Virus record (IMG/VR): IMGVR_UViG_3300027743_000019 | Location: 1 to 41,036 of that record | From: a virus | Length of the DNA: 41,036 nt | Reading direction: 5' to 3' (one strand) | In this document: piece by piece, positions 1-8,917 of the stretch | How the letters are laid out: each line of letters begins with the position of its first letter | How positions within the stretch are numbered: position 1 is the stretch's first letter | The notes under the pieces: model-generated | What the model was told of the DNA's origin: nothing | The model's database searches: none | Seen by the model: the letters and a program-made list of their open reading frames with translations, nothing else | Position numbers and translations under genes: made by a program

Positions 1-127
1 CCGTTGGCGCCCAGGTAATCCTGGACTTCAACGGCGCGGGCAGCATCGGGGCACGGGGCGGCGCGGGCACCAGCATCGAGGAGAACACGCTGGCCCGCGA
101 TGCCCACCTCGTCGCCCTCGGCTACGA
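1..127. repeat. Terminal direct repeat, left copy (circular junction)
   Basis: These 127 bases are identical to 40910-41036. Both copies lie in the same reading frame of one gene, which becomes continuous when one copy is removed. An exact repeat of odd length 127 at contig ends is the usual mark of a circular sequence assembled with a 127-base k-mer, rather than a biological terminal repeat. The inferred molecule is 40,909 bp. Confidence 0.95.
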
Positions 128-578
128 CCCCAATGCCCCCACCGGCCCGCCCACGGCGCCCGATCCGGCGGGGGCGGTGAGAGCGGCCGACGGGCCGATC
201 AAGGGCAAGGCCACCCGCATGTCCAGCCTGGCCGCCGGGATCATCACCGATCTCAGCGATCTACCGGGGGGCGGCGGTGGCGCCCCAGCCGCACCGGTCA
301 ACGTGGACATCCCCCTCGTGATGCAGAGCGGCGGCACGCTCAACTGCACGATGGGCAACTGGCAGGGCGAGCCGACCGGCTACGCCTATGCATGGACGAT
401 TGACGGGGCGGCAGCCGGCACCAACGCCGCCGACTACGCGGTGCAGGCCGGCGATGTCGGCAAGTCGGCCGTGTGCATCGTGACGGCCCATAACGCCGTT
501 GGATCTACGGCCGCCCCGCCCTCGACCCCGGTGATCGTCGCCGATCCGGGCGGCGCGGCCCGCTCAAGGAGGACATGA
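1..578 (+). CDS. Head decoration-like protein with Ig-like domain (3' part; 5' part at 40819)
   Basis: This is the 3' part of a gene beginning at 40819; joined across the circle it encodes 222 aa. The N-terminal third carries the block SVGAQVILD..ARGGAG.SIEENT, which is repeated in the next gene. A glycine/proline linker (GGGGGAPAAP) leads to a C-terminal segment with a cysteine near each end (NCTMGNW ... SAVCIVTA) and the alternating pattern of an Ig-like beta sandwich, as in phage decoration proteins. It follows the coat gene directly, which fits a capsid-surface role. The stop overlaps a GTGA/ATGA-style junction with the next gene. The function is inferred from position and fold. Confidence 0.65.
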   Translation, partial: VGAQVILDFNGAGSIGARGGAGTSIEENTLARDAHLVALGYDPNAPTGPPTAPDPAGAVRAADGPIKGKATRMSSLAAGIITDLSDLPGGGGGAPAAPVNVDIPLVMQSGGTLNCTMGNWQGEPTGYAYAWTIDGAAAGTNAADYAVQAGDVGKSAVCIVTAHNAVGSTAAPPSTPVIVADPGGAARSRRT

Positions 579-580
579 CA

Positions 581-964
581 ATGGCATCCACCACCAAGGA
601 CGACGACTACAAGGCGGCCAAGGCCGAGGCGGTCGCCCCCGCACCCACCGCCGCCGCCACCGATCTGGACAAGGCCCGCGCCAATGAGAGCGTCGGCGCT
701 CAGGTCATCCTCGATCCCGCCTCCGACGCCGCCCTGGCCGCCCGCGGCGGCGCCGCCGGCTCGATCGAGGAGAACACCGCCATCCGCAACGGCGCCCTGC
801 CGCGCATCATCGGCCTGTCACACGACACGGTCGGCGGCACCGTCACCGGCCCGCGCACCGCGCCCAAGCTCCACCGCCCGGTGCCGTGGTATGAGCCGCC
901 CGCGACCGGCCAGACGCCGGCACAGGTCCGCGCGGAGGCCCTGGCGCAGATCGTCAGCCCGTAG
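581..964 (+). CDS. Small virion protein, paralogue of the preceding decoration-like protein
   Basis: 127 aa, acidic, with an Ala/Pro-rich N terminus. The start at 581 is preferred because AGGAGG at 567-572 is spaced 8 nt from it; the upstream ATG at 575 is too close. Residues about 37-67 (ESVGAQVILD..ARGGAAGSIEENT) match the N-terminal block of the gene ending at 578, so the two genes share a duplicated module. The rest ends with a proline-rich stretch (HRPVPWYEPP). It lies between coat and adaptor genes, so it is probably a head or head-completion component. No catalytic motif is visible and the exact role is unknown. Confidence 0.6.
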   Translation: MASTTKDDDYKAAKAEAVAPAPTAAATDLDKARANESVGAQVILDPASDAALAARGGAAGSIEENTAIRNGALPRIIGLSHDTVGGTVTGPRTAPKLHRPVPWYEPPATGQTPAQVRAEALAQIVSP

Positions 965-1911
965 TGGCCACCGTCGCCCAGATCGCCGAGCGTGTGCTTC
1001 GGCGCCTGGGCGTCGAGGTGGTGGCGGCCGGCGACCGCCCGGCGCTCAACACCAGCGCGTCGCCCTCCACCATCGCCACCAACGCGCTGGTGCTGCTCGG
1101 CGTGATCGCCACCGACGTCGTGCCGCCATCGCAAGCCGTGGTGGTGACGCAGGACGCCATCGCCACGCTCGCCCTGGTCAAGCTCGGCGTGATCGCCTCG
1201 GACGAAACGCCATTGGCCTCGGACATGACCCTGGCCCGCAATGCGGTGGCGGCGGTGCATGCCAACCAGGTCGCGCAGGGCCACGCCGACTGGGCCGCCA
1301 CCGCCATCACCACCGCCGTCTCTGAGGAATACGCGTCACTGGTGGCGATCCACCTGGCCCCGTCCTTCGGCAAAGCGGGCGATCTGCAATCGGCGGCCAT
1401 CTATGAGGCCCGCGTTGCCACCGTGGCGCGCATCCATCGGGCGCAGAACCTGGCGCTGGCCAAGGTCTCCGAGGTCCAGGCCGGGCTGATTAGCCAGGGG
1501 CTGGTGAACTACGGCAACACCGGCATCCCGACCGCCGTGGCCGAGGCATACACGCGCCTGACGGCCCTGATGCTGTCGTCGTCGTTCGGCAAGGAAGCCG
1601 ATCCCAAGCTGGTCATGTTCTACGAGGAGCGGGTGAAGCGCGCGGCACGGATTGCCCGCGCACCGGAGGATGCCGAAGAGGCGGTCATGTCGGTGCATGA
1701 CAGCATGGTGGCCCGCGGGCTGGCGCGGTTCAGCGTTTTCGATATCCACCCCGCTGCCGAAATGCCCTATGAGCTGCTCGCCGCCAACCGCCTGGCGCGG
1801 CTGTTCGAGCAGCCGGCCGATCCTGGCGCGGAAGTGCTCGCAACCCGCCAACTGGCGCAGATCGTGCAACTGGACAGCTCCGGCGAGCGCGTGCGGGTGG
1901 AGTATTTTTAA
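964..1911 (+). CDS. Putative head-tail adaptor (P22 gp4-like), with internal repeats
   Basis: 315 aa, GTG start overlapping the last base of the previous stop. The protein is built from internal repeats. A short module (ALVLLGVIATD / ALVKLGVIASD) occurs twice at about 40-80. A helical module of about 65 aa follows in three copies (about 93-157, 167-233, 242-301) with the recurring pattern QG...Y...IP.AVAE.Y..L.A..L..SFGK.AD....YE.RV. Its place just after coat and before the fibres matches the gp4-type adaptor or tail accessory position in P22-like phages. The family call rests on position and helical repeat pattern. It is certainly coding, moderately sure in function. Confidence 0.6.
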   Translation: MATVAQIAERVLRRLGVEVVAAGDRPALNTSASPSTIATNALVLLGVIATDVVPPSQAVVVTQDAIATLALVKLGVIASDETPLASDMTLARNAVAAVHANQVAQGHADWAATAITTAVSEEYASLVAIHLAPSFGKAGDLQSAAIYEARVATVARIHRAQNLALAKVSEVQAGLISQGLVNYGNTGIPTAVAEAYTRLTALMLSSSFGKEADPKLVMFYEERVKRAARIARAPEDAEEAVMSVHDSMVARGLARFSVFDIHPAAEMPYELLAANRLARLFEQPADPGAEVLATRQLAQIVQLDSSGERVRVEYF

Positions 1912-4158
1912 ATGGCGGACGGGGATGGCCTGAGCTTCAGCACGCCCGCCCCGGCCGCGCCGGACGACGGGCTGGACTTCGCCGGCTACCCGCAGCCGCC
2001 CACGGTGCCGCCTGACCCCACGGGCGAGAACTGGCGCGGGCCGCCCGGCGAGCAAGGGCCGCCGGGGCCGCCCGGCGGAACCGGCCCCACTGGACCGGCC
2101 GGCGAGGACGGCGAGGACGGCCCCGCCGGCCCACCCGGCCCTCCGGGGGCGGACGGCAGCGGCAGCGGCACGCCCAGCAACGACCCTCCGGCAATGGACG
2201 GCGTGGCCAACCCCGGCACGGTGGCGCTCTACTCGCGCGGCGATCACGTCCACCCCACCGATACGTCGCGCGCGGCGTCGTCGCACACCCACACCGCCGC
2301 CAACGTCACCGACTTCAGCGAGGCGGTGGACGACCGCGTCGCGGCGCTGCTGGTGCAGGGCACCAACGTCACGCTGAACTACAACGATGCAGCTAACACG
2401 CTGACGATCAATGCATCGGGTGGTGGCGCCACGCTGCCGTCCGCTACCACGTCCCAGCTTTATGGCGGCACGGGCGTCGCCAATGTCGCGCAGGCGGTGA
2501 CGCTGGGCACCAACCTGTTGATGTCCGGCACCACGCTGAACGCGACCGGCAGCGCCCTGGCGGCGCAGGCGACGATGACCGGCTTCGGCAACGTCACGGG
2601 CGGGTCGGCAGTGCCGGTGGCTCTGACCACCGCGCAGCACACCTCGTTGGTCAACGCATTCACCTCGACCCTGTCGGGCGCCGCCCCGGCGAGCGGTGGT
2701 GGCGCCACCAATTTCCTGCGGGCAGATGGAACGTGGCAGCCAGCGGGCGGCAGCTACACCCTGCCGGCAGCCACCACTATCGCGCTCGGCGGCGTCATCG
2801 TGCCGGCCAGTGGTGGGCTGACGGTGGCGTCTGGCACCCTCACTAACGCCGGCGTGATCTCCCTCGCGGGCGGCACCGGCACGCTCACGCTCGGCACCGG
2901 GCTGGTGCGCAATACCCAGACGATCAACCTCCAGGCTGCTACCAGCACGACCATCGGCGGGGTGGTCGCGGGGGTCGCCGGCAGCAACGTCACCGTCAAT
3001 GCTGGCGGCACCATCTCGGTCGCCAACCCCGGCACCGGCACCGTGCAGTCGGTGGGGCAGACCTTCACTGGCGGGCTGATCTCTGTTGCCGGCTCGCCGG
3101 TCACTGGCTCGGGCGTCCTGGCGCTCACCGTCGCCGGCACCAGCGGCGGCGTGCCGTATTTCAGCAGCGCCAGCGCGTGGGGCACGTCGGGCCTGCTTGC
3201 CAGCAACGGCATGGTGCTCGGCGGCGGCTCCGGTGCCGCACCGAAAACCACGGCCGGGATCGCCTCTGACGGCACCAGCGTGCTCAGCCTCGGCACGGCG
3301 AGCGCCGCCGGCACGCTCAACCTGATCGGCAGCACCAGCGGCACGATATCCATCAAGACCGGCGCTGCGGCGGCCGGCACGTTCAACTTCAACCTGCCGA
3401 CGACCGTGGGTTCCTCCGGCCAAGTGCTCACGTCGCAAGCCGGTGGTGCCGCCGCAATGACGTGGACTACGCCGACAGTTGGCACCGTCACGACGATAAC
3501 CGCAGCAGGCGTGCTGACCGGCGGCGTGATCACCAGCACCGGCACTATCCGCTTGGACGTCAGCACCGGCATCTCCAACACCAGCGGCACGCTCAGCAAC
3601 AGCGGCGTCCTATCGGTCGATAGCGCGACGGGCGCGCTGCTCATCGGCGCCGGATTGACACGCTCCTCCCAGACGCTCTCGGCTGGCGCCGTCGTCGCCG
3701 CCACCGCACCCACCGTCCCTGACAACACCCTGTGGTTCGATTCCACAGGCGGCCAGCTTTACATCAAATATAACGATGGCAACACGAGCCAGTTCGTCTC
3801 CGCCACCAATCTCGCAGGATCGTCGGTCCTCACCACGGTCGGCCTCACCGGCAGCCTGACCGACACGCTGCCAACGGGCACATACGATCTCGGGCCGGTC
3901 ATCCAGGGCGGCACCGTGGTCAATTCCTACGCCCACGTGGCCAGCGGCACGCTCACCTATACGGCGGCAATCGGGGCGCCGGGCAGCCTCACCAACGTCA
4001 CCGGCATGGTGGCGCTGACCGCCTCCACCACGACCAGCGACACCGTGGGCACCGCCACGCTCAACAACGTGCTTACGGCCGGGCAGCACCTCTGGGTCAT
4101 CGTCAGCGGCACCGCAGCCCCCGGCGCAACCGTGTTTTTCTCCGTGAGAATCCCGTAG
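1912..4158 (+). CDS. Tail fibre with collagen-like segment
   Basis: 748 aa. Residues 43-81 are thirteen uninterrupted Gly-X-Y triplets, a collagen-like triple-helix segment that trimerises phage fibres. It is followed by the motif [20 protein letters not shown] and HTHT, a histidine signature common in tail fibres. The remaining 600 aa are Gly/Ser/Thr/Val-rich, low complexity and strongly repetitive (recurring SGTL, GTGTL and GGVV patterns), as in beta-structured fibre shafts. The last 120 aa (from [22 protein letters not shown]) look like a globular tip. The start directly follows the previous stop. It probably contributes to host recognition; the receptor is unknown. Confidence 0.85.
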   Translation: MADGDGLSFSTPAPAAPDDGLDFAGYPQPPTVPPDPTGENWRGPPGEQGPPGPPGGTGPTGPAGEDGEDGPAGPPGPPGADGSGSGTPSNDPPAMDGVANPGTVALYSRGDHVHPTDTSRAASSHTHTAANVTDFSEAVDDRVAALLVQGTNVTLNYNDAANTLTINASGGGATLPSATTSQLYGGTGVANVAQAVTLGTNLLMSGTTLNATGSALAAQATMTGFGNVTGGSAVPVALTTAQHTSLVNAFTSTLSGAAPASGGGATNFLRADGTWQPAGGSYTLPAATTIALGGVIVPASGGLTVASGTLTNAGVISLAGGTGTLTLGTGLVRNTQTINLQAATSTTIGGVVAGVAGSNVTVNAGGTISVANPGTGTVQSVGQTFTGGLISVAGSPVTGSGVLALTVAGTSGGVPYFSSASAWGTSGLLASNGMVLGGGSGAAPKTTAGIASDGTSVLSLGTASAAGTLNLIGSTSGTISIKTGAAAAGTFNFNLPTTVGSSGQVLTSQAGGAAAMTWTTPTVGTVTTITAAGVLTGGVITSTGTIRLDVSTGISNTSGTLSNSGVLSVDSATGALLIGAGLTRSSQTLSAGAVVAATAPTVPDNTLWFDSTGGQLYIKYNDGNTSQFVSATNLAGSSVLTTVGLTGSLTDTLPTGTYDLGPVIQGGTVVNSYAHVASGTLTYTAAIGAPGSLTNVTGMVALTASTTTSDTVGTATLNNVLTAGQHLWVIVSGTAAPGATVFFSVRIP

Positions 4159-4160
4159 CC

Positions 4161-4649
4161 ATGGCATCACCACTCGCAGTCGGCACGCTGACCGTGTTCC
4201 CGAAGGGTGCTACCGCAGGCACAGACAGGCTTACGTCGTTGGCATCAGCCACGGCGCTCGGCCTCGGTGCTGTCAATCAGTCGGCCGCGATGGCATATGA
4301 CAACAACATCGCGCCCATCAGGATCAAGACCGGCGCCTCGGGCACCAGCGCCAGCGGCTACTGCCGCCTGTGGCTCGTGACATCGGAGGACGGCACCGTC
4401 TACTCGGACGGCATCGACCCGGACACCGCAACCAACCAAGCGTCCAAGCTGTCCACGTCCACGCTGGTGAGCGCTGTGGCTACAATCGCCAACGCGACCA
4501 CCTACCACTTCCCCGAGTTCAGCGTGATGTCTGTCCTCGGCTTTCAGCCGCTCTACTGGGCGGTGGTGGTCGAGAACCAGGCCGGCAGCACGCTCGATAC
4601 GTCGGCCGCCAGCTTCTACTCGAAATATCTGCCGATAGCGTATGCGTGA
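4161..4649 (+). CDS. Putative tail-associated protein
   Basis: 162 aa, rich in Ser/Thr/Ala with alternating beta-strand character (LAVGTLTVFPKGATAG, WAVVVENQAGSTLDT). No membrane segment or catalytic motif. It lies 2 nt after the collagen-like fibre gene and its TGA overlaps the next ATG. The composition and setting suggest a fibre accessory or chaperone-like virion part, but I do not recognise the family. Confidence 0.6.
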   Translation: MASPLAVGTLTVFPKGATAGTDRLTSLASATALGLGAVNQSAAMAYDNNIAPIRIKTGASGTSASGYCRLWLVTSEDGTVYSDGIDPDTATNQASKLSTSTLVSAVATIANATTYHFPEFSVMSVLGFQPLYWAVVVENQAGSTLDTSAASFYSKYLPIAYA

Positions 4650-5470
4650 TGCACTACCGCAACTTCAGCTTCAACCCGAAGCGCGACGTTCGCAACATCA
4701 TCTGGTGGTGGGATGCGGACTATCGACCGTCGATTGTGCCCAATGGCACTGACGGCCCGCTGCACACGCGGCGTATCCTGCGACGTGCTGGTGTGGTTGA
4801 TGGTGTGGAGCGGCCGGGTGTCAACTTTGGCATGGTCCAGAAGTTCGACCCGGTGGCGGGGCGGATGACGCTGGACCAGCACAACGCCACCAATTCCACC
4901 ATGTCGAACGAGCTTTCGCTGCCGGGGCTGAACTTGACGCAAGCGACGCTCGTGCATGTTGCCACTAAGCCCGGCAATAACGACAACGGCGCGTTCTATA
5001 ACATGATGGGCGGCGCACTAGTCGATACGTATCACGCCTATTCTGGCGACAACAACTGCTACGATGACTTCGGATCAACGGTGCGACAGCAATTCACGCA
5101 CGCCGCTGACTTCACCGGCAAGCACATCATCGTCACACGCGCACGCAATGGGCGATGGGAGTTCTGGTGTGACGGTGTGAACCAATACACCACCAACACG
5201 AATACGTTCTCGCTTGCTGGTGCAGCGGTGCGTGGCGCCGAATTACCGCGTTCTAACGTATCGTCTGGCAGTTGGTGTGAGAGCTTCCTGATCGGACGCT
5301 TCATCACCGATGACGAGATGCACGCATTCAACCGCTACCTGTCGGCGAAGTGGAAAATCCCCCTGCGCACGAACATCAAGGCGAGCGGCTCGATCCTGTT
5401 CGGGCGTCGGATAACACCTGTTACCGCAGCCGCCGCAGCCTACCGCGCCCGCGTTGTGAGATGGGGGTAA
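4649..5470 (+). CDS. LamG/concanavalin-like tail protein
   Basis: 273 aa from the ATG at 4649, whose first base is the last base of the previous TGA. The stretch IIWWWDADYRPS, the body around HIIVTRARNGRWEFWCDG, and the C-terminal ESFLIGRFITDDEMHAFNRYLSAKW follow the plan of concanavalin/LamG-like jelly-roll domains in phage tail proteins: a final strand giving the glycan-binding face, then a helix ending in YL..KW. The ORF is open upstream to 4370 but that part overlaps the previous gene, so 4649 is chosen. A carbohydrate-binding role in adsorption is inferred. Confidence 0.65.
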   Translation: MHYRNFSFNPKRDVRNIIWWWDADYRPSIVPNGTDGPLHTRRILRRAGVVDGVERPGVNFGMVQKFDPVAGRMTLDQHNATNSTMSNELSLPGLNLTQATLVHVATKPGNNDNGAFYNMMGGALVDTYHAYSGDNNCYDDFGSTVRQQFTHAADFTGKHIIVTRARNGRWEFWCDGVNQYTTNTNTFSLAGAAVRGAELPRSNVSSGSWCESFLIGRFITDDEMHAFNRYLSAKWKIPLRTNIKASGSILFGRRITPVTAAAAAYRARVVRWG

Positions 5471-5473
5471 CAA

Positions 5474-6544
5474 ATGGCCGCGCTCGACTTCCCATCCTCG
5501 CCCACCGCCGGCCAGATATTCACCGGCCCCAATGGCGCCGTCTGGTCATGGGACGGCACCAAGTGGATCAGCGCCACATCCGGCAATCTCTATTCGGCCA
5601 TCAACAACGTCGGCCGGAATCTGATCCACAACCCAGGGTTCGTGATATCGCAGCGCGGCGCGGGCGGATGGTCAATAGGGAACACCTACACCGCAGATCG
5701 CTGGCTGCTCAACTTCAGCGCCGGTAACGACACCTCCACCATCACGAGGAACGCGGCGGTGGACGCCACCCGGACCGCAATCGGGGACGAGGATGTCGCT
5801 TACATCCTGAGCAACGTATTCACCGGCAGCGCAAATCCCGCCGGTTTCGCTCAACTTGTGCAGCGCATTGAAGGTGTGCGTCGGCTCGCGGGCAAGACGA
5901 TCACGGTCAGCTTCTGGGCAAGTGCGGCAGCCGTCGTGAAGGTGGGCATCAATATCTTGCGGATTTACGGCACGGGCGGCACGACCGGGGACTGGGCGTT
6001 CGCAACGGGGTCTTCTGTCACGCTATCCACGGCGTGGGCGCGCTACAGCGTGACGTTCGCGATGCCCACCCTCGCGGGCAAGACAGTGGGCACCGCCGGC
6101 GACGACTATAACCAGTTGACGTTCTGGTTCTCGTCTGGCTCGAACAACAACGCATCTTCCGGCAACATCGGCGTGCAGCCTAATGGCAACGTTTCCCTCT
6201 GGGGTGTCCAGCTCGAAATCGGCTCCGTCGCTACGCCGCTCGAAAAGCTGGACCCGGTGACGCAGCTTCAGCAGTGCCAGCGGTTTTATTGCACTGGGTT
6301 CGCCTATTGTCTCGGGTATGTGTCCGGTGCGGGTCAACTGTTCGGCTGCACTGTCGGGTTCCCCATGACGATGCGGGCCGCGCCAATTGGGACTATTACG
6401 TTCACGGGAACGACTTACGCCAACGCATCCGGCATCACGGTCGGTGGCAGCACCACCGCTACCGGGTTTGGCGTTTACGCGACGGGTGCAGCAGCAGGCG
6501 CTGCGAACCTGACTTCGGGCTTCACCGCCAGCGCGGACCTATAG
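5474..6544 (+). CDS. Carbohydrate-binding tail fibre / receptor-binding protein
   Basis: 356 aa. The N terminus ALDFPSSPTAGQIF..GAVWSWDGTKW is a recurrent fibre-attachment motif. It is followed by NLIHNPGFVISQRG and YTADRW, then a beta-sandwich of carbohydrate-binding-module type (about 60-260), including VSFWASAAAVVKVGIN and the closing LWGVQLEIGSVATPLE that precedes QQCQRFY in such proteins. The C-terminal 90 aa form a separate Gly/Thr-rich tip. It is the third of consecutive fibre-type genes, suggesting a multi-part adsorption apparatus. Confidence 0.75.
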   Translation: MAALDFPSSPTAGQIFTGPNGAVWSWDGTKWISATSGNLYSAINNVGRNLIHNPGFVISQRGAGGWSIGNTYTADRWLLNFSAGNDTSTITRNAAVDATRTAIGDEDVAYILSNVFTGSANPAGFAQLVQRIEGVRRLAGKTITVSFWASAAAVVKVGINILRIYGTGGTTGDWAFATGSSVTLSTAWARYSVTFAMPTLAGKTVGTAGDDYNQLTFWFSSGSNNNASSGNIGVQPNGNVSLWGVQLEIGSVATPLEKLDPVTQLQQCQRFYCTGFAYCLGYVSGAGQLFGCTVGFPMTMRAAPIGTITFTGTTYANASGITVGGSTTATGFGVYATGAAAGAANLTSGFTASADL

Positions 6545-6546
6545 AA

Positions 6547-6744
6547 ATGATCAGCATCCTGATATACCTGTTAGTCCTGGTCTTGGTTTTCGGCGTCGCG
6601 TGGTGGATTCTGCAACTGATCCCCCTTCCGCAACCTGCGGCTATGATCGTCCAGGTGGTCCTGGCGCTGATATTGTTGCTGATCCTGCTGGATGTGGTCC
6701 TGGGCGGGCGCTTCCTGGCGCTGCCGCGATGGGGGCCGGCATGA
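6547..6744 (+). CDS. Small membrane protein, holin candidate
   Basis: 65 aa, almost wholly hydrophobic, with two predicted membrane segments (about 2-22 and 30-54) separated by a short turn with the motif LIPLPQPA. Small two-segment proteins of this shape are widespread in phages and often sit in lysis cassettes. It follows the fibre gene by 2 nt and overlaps the next small gene by ATGA. A holin role is inferred from size, topology and neighbours (another short hydrophobic peptide and a membrane-anchored coiled coil). Confidence 0.55.
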   Translation: MISILIYLLVLVLVFGVAWWILQLIPLPQPAAMIVQVVLALILLLILLDVVLGGRFLALPRWGPA

Positions 6745-6824
6745 GAATCAGCGACCGCGCCCTCTGGTATCTGCTCCTCGCCTCGGCATTCGCCGCCCTG
6801 GCGACGATGGGGAGGCCGGCATGA
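6741..6824 (+). CDS. 27-aa single-span membrane peptide
   Basis: A short ORF, ATG at 6741 overlapping the previous stop (ATGA). It encodes a positively charged N terminus (MRISDR), one hydrophobic span (LWYLLLASAFAALATM) and a tiny tail. There is no cysteine, so it is not an o-spanin lipoprotein. Tight coupling on both sides supports translation. It could be a lysis regulator or only a coupling peptide. Confidence 0.4.
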   Translation: MRISDRALWYLLLASAFAALATMGRPA

Positions 6825-6825
6825 G

Positions 6826-7167
6826 ATGGAGCAGGACGCCCCCAAGCGCCCCTCGTGGCTCACCCTCGGCGTGCTGGGCGCGGCGGGGGCGGTCGGCGTC
6901 TACGTCTTCGTCATCGGCGCGGAAATCGGCACGATGAAGCAGAAAGTCGCCGCCAACGAATTACGCATCGGCGCCTTGGAAACCCACGGCAGCGGCCCGG
7001 TGCAAACCACGGCGGCCAGGGTCGAGGGGCTGACCAACCGCGCCGACCGCATCCTTGAGGGGCTGCTAGGGATGCAGCAGCGGATGGCGGATTTACAGGC
7101 CACGCAGCAATCGCAAGGTGTAATCTTGCAACGGCTACAGGAAGACGTCGCCAAGGAGCGCAAGTAG
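6826..7167 (+). CDS. N-terminally anchored coiled-coil protein, spanin-like
   Basis: 113 aa with one N-terminal membrane segment (about 12-30, LTLGVLGAAGAVGVYVFVIG). A long charged helix follows with heptad spacing (KQKVAANELRIGALE, RVEGLTNRADRILEGLLGMQQRMADLQ, LQRLQEDVAKERK). This is the topology of Rz-type inner-membrane spanins, and the gene follows two small membrane proteins. No partner lipoprotein with a lipobox cysteine is evident, so the spanin call is tentative. It could instead be a membrane-bound tail or entry factor. Confidence 0.45.
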   Translation: MEQDAPKRPSWLTLGVLGAAGAVGVYVFVIGAEIGTMKQKVAANELRIGALETHGSGPVQTTAARVEGLTNRADRILEGLLGMQQRMADLQATQQSQGVILQRLQEDVAKERK

Positions 7168-7745
7168 TGCAGCACTCCATCACCCTGCCGTATCGCCGCA
7201 CCTCGCCGGTCCACGTCCCCCGCAGCGACCTCGTGCTGTCGGCCGCCGATAGCCTGCTGCTGACCGTGTGCGTGGTCGAGAGCGACCACCCCTCGGCACA
7301 GGCCATCGTGCTCCACACCGACGCGGACGGCCCGGCCATGCAGCTCGTCATCTGGGACGGCGCCGACTACGGCTACGTCTGGGGCGACTACCAGCGGGCA
7401 TGGACGCCCGGCCTGATGCTGCAATCCATCCCCGGCTATCCCGGCAGCGCCGCCGGATCGTGGGACTTCCACATCCCCACCGGCACATTCAAGGACTTCC
7501 CGCTGCGCTGCGGCTGGGCAATCCTGCTGCTGTGGGCCAACGGCGCCAAGTCCTCGGTCCTCGGCCAAGGCATCGCGAACTTCCTGCGGCCGTTCTTCCT
7601 CGGCACGCCGCTTTCGGCGATCCCGATCGAGCCGCCGCCCATCATCACTCCGCCCGGCCCGCCGTCGCATACCGGGCTACTGACCGACGATCTGCACCCC
7701 ATCGTCATGTCCAACGACATCACGCGCCAACTGGAGACATCATAA
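7167..7745 (+). CDS. Uncharacterised virion-region protein
   Basis: 192 aa with a GTG start overlapping the previous TAG. The first 130 aa are mixed alpha/beta with aromatic-rich strands (LVIWDGADYGYVWGDYQ). The C-terminal third is proline-rich (IPIEPPPIITPPGPP). The stop codon shares its last base with the start of the S74 fibre gene. I do not recognise a family. Its location between the membrane cassette and a fibre is compatible with a tail component. Confidence 0.6.
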   Translation: MQHSITLPYRRTSPVHVPRSDLVLSAADSLLLTVCVVESDHPSAQAIVLHTDADGPAMQLVIWDGADYGYVWGDYQRAWTPGLMLQSIPGYPGSAAGSWDFHIPTGTFKDFPLRCGWAILLLWANGAKSSVLGQGIANFLRPFFLGTPLSAIPIEPPPIITPPGPPSHTGLLTDDLHPIVMSNDITRQLETS

Positions 7746-8917
7746 TGAGCGGCAGCAACATCCGCGTCATCGACCTGCCTGATCTCGGCACCGTCACCGA
7801 TGCCTCCAGCTTCGTCATCGACAAGGCCGCCGCCACCGGGCGGTTCTCGGCGCTGGCGGTGAAAACCTATTGCGCCACCACCACGCTGCCCGAGGCACCG
7901 TCCACGAATACACCATATGGCCGCATGAATGGCGCATGGACGCCAGTGCTGGGGGACGCGCCAAGCAACGGCCTGCCCTATGCGCGGATGAATGCCACAT
8001 GGTCCGCGGTGGTGCCCGAGGCGCCGTTGACGGGCAGCATATATGGCCGTGGCTCGGCGGGCTGGACCCCCGTGCTGCCGATCACAGGCGGCACCATCAA
8101 CGGCAACCTGGGCACCACTGGCAACCTCACGGTTGGCGGCTCGACCTCGGTTCAATCGCTCCAGTTGTCGGCGACCAATGCCTATGAGTGGCAGTTCTTT
8201 GTCGAATCTGGCACCGGGCATCACATGCAGGTTCACCGTGCGGGATATTACGAATACTGGAGCAGTGCCAACGGAATGCGGAATTGGGTCTCCCCTGCTG
8301 GCAGCGTGATGACGCTCGATAACGCCAGCAACCTGGTGACGACCGGCTACGTCCAGGCGGTGCAGCACTGGGTCGGCACGCCTGGCACATTCGGCTTTAC
8401 GGCGGGCGGCAGCGGCCGGATTTTCCAGTTCCGGTCGAACTTCTATCTGGACTTCTCGACTACCCCTGGCGCCACCGATGGGCAACTGGCCTGGAATGTC
8501 AGCAACGGCCCGCTCTGGGTCATGCGCGCCTCGGACGATTTCTGCTTCAATGCACAAGCCGCCGTGGGCGGCGTGGGCGCCTACATCAACTCGTCCGATC
8601 GGCGCGGCAAGACCGGCATAGCGCCCTCCACCAAAGGTCTCGCCGAGGTGCTGCAACTCCAGCCGGTATCGTTCACCCGCCTCGATGCCAGCACCGGAGC
8701 CCAGGAGGAAATCGGCTTCGTCGCCCAGGATGTGCAGCCGATCCTGCCCGAAGCCGTATGGACCGCCGGCATTCCGCTGCGCGATGGATCGGGCGGGCTG
8801 GAGTCCGCCGAGCCGACGCTTGGCCTGACCAGCGAAACCATCACCGCCATTCTGGTCAACGCCGTCAAGGAACTGACCGCCCGCGTGGCAGCCCTTGAGG
8901 GAACCCCCGCCCAGTGA
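7745..8917 (+). CDS. Tail fibre with C-terminal S74 intramolecular chaperone
   Basis: 390 aa from the ATG at 7745 (sharing a base with the previous stop). Residues about 49-111 hold three degenerate 21-aa repeats (PEAPS..PYGRMNGAWTPV, DAPSNGLPYARMNATWS, PEAPL..YGRGSAGWTPV), a known fibre neck repeat. The C terminus from about 280 is a peptidase S74 domain: NSSDRRGKTGI (candidate catalytic Ser284 and Lys289), EIGFVAQDVQPILPEAV, and the terminal coiled coil ITAILVNAVKELTARVAALE. In this family the domain trimerises the fibre and then cuts itself off. This is the clearest self-maturing fibre of the genome. Confidence 0.9.
   Translation: MSGSNIRVIDLPDLGTVTDASSFVIDKAAATGRFSALAVKTYCATTTLPEAPSTNTPYGRMNGAWTPVLGDAPSNGLPYARMNATWSAVVPEAPLTGSIYGRGSAGWTPVLPITGGTINGNLGTTGNLTVGGSTSVQSLQLSATNAYEWQFFVESGTGHHMQVHRAGYYEYWSSANGMRNWVSPAGSVMTLDNASNLVTTGYVQAVQHWVGTPGTFGFTAGGSGRIFQFRSNFYLDFSTTPGATDGQLAWNVSNGPLWVMRASDDFCFNAQAAVGGVGAYINSSDRRGKTGIAPSTKGLAEVLQLQPVSFTRLDASTGAQEEIGFVAQDVQPILPEAVWTAGIPLRDGSGGLESAEPTLGLTSETITAILVNAVKELTARVAALEGTPAQ

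Noticed and set aside
1-127. Biological direct terminal repeat
   Set aside because: Its length and position inside an open gene fit assembly overlap better; coverage data would be needed to claim real ends.
1336-3438. 700-aa minus-strand ORF
   Set aside because: Shadow of the adaptor and collagen-fibre genes: Arg/Gly/Ala-rich low-complexity product, no ribosome site, opposite to a solid late operon.
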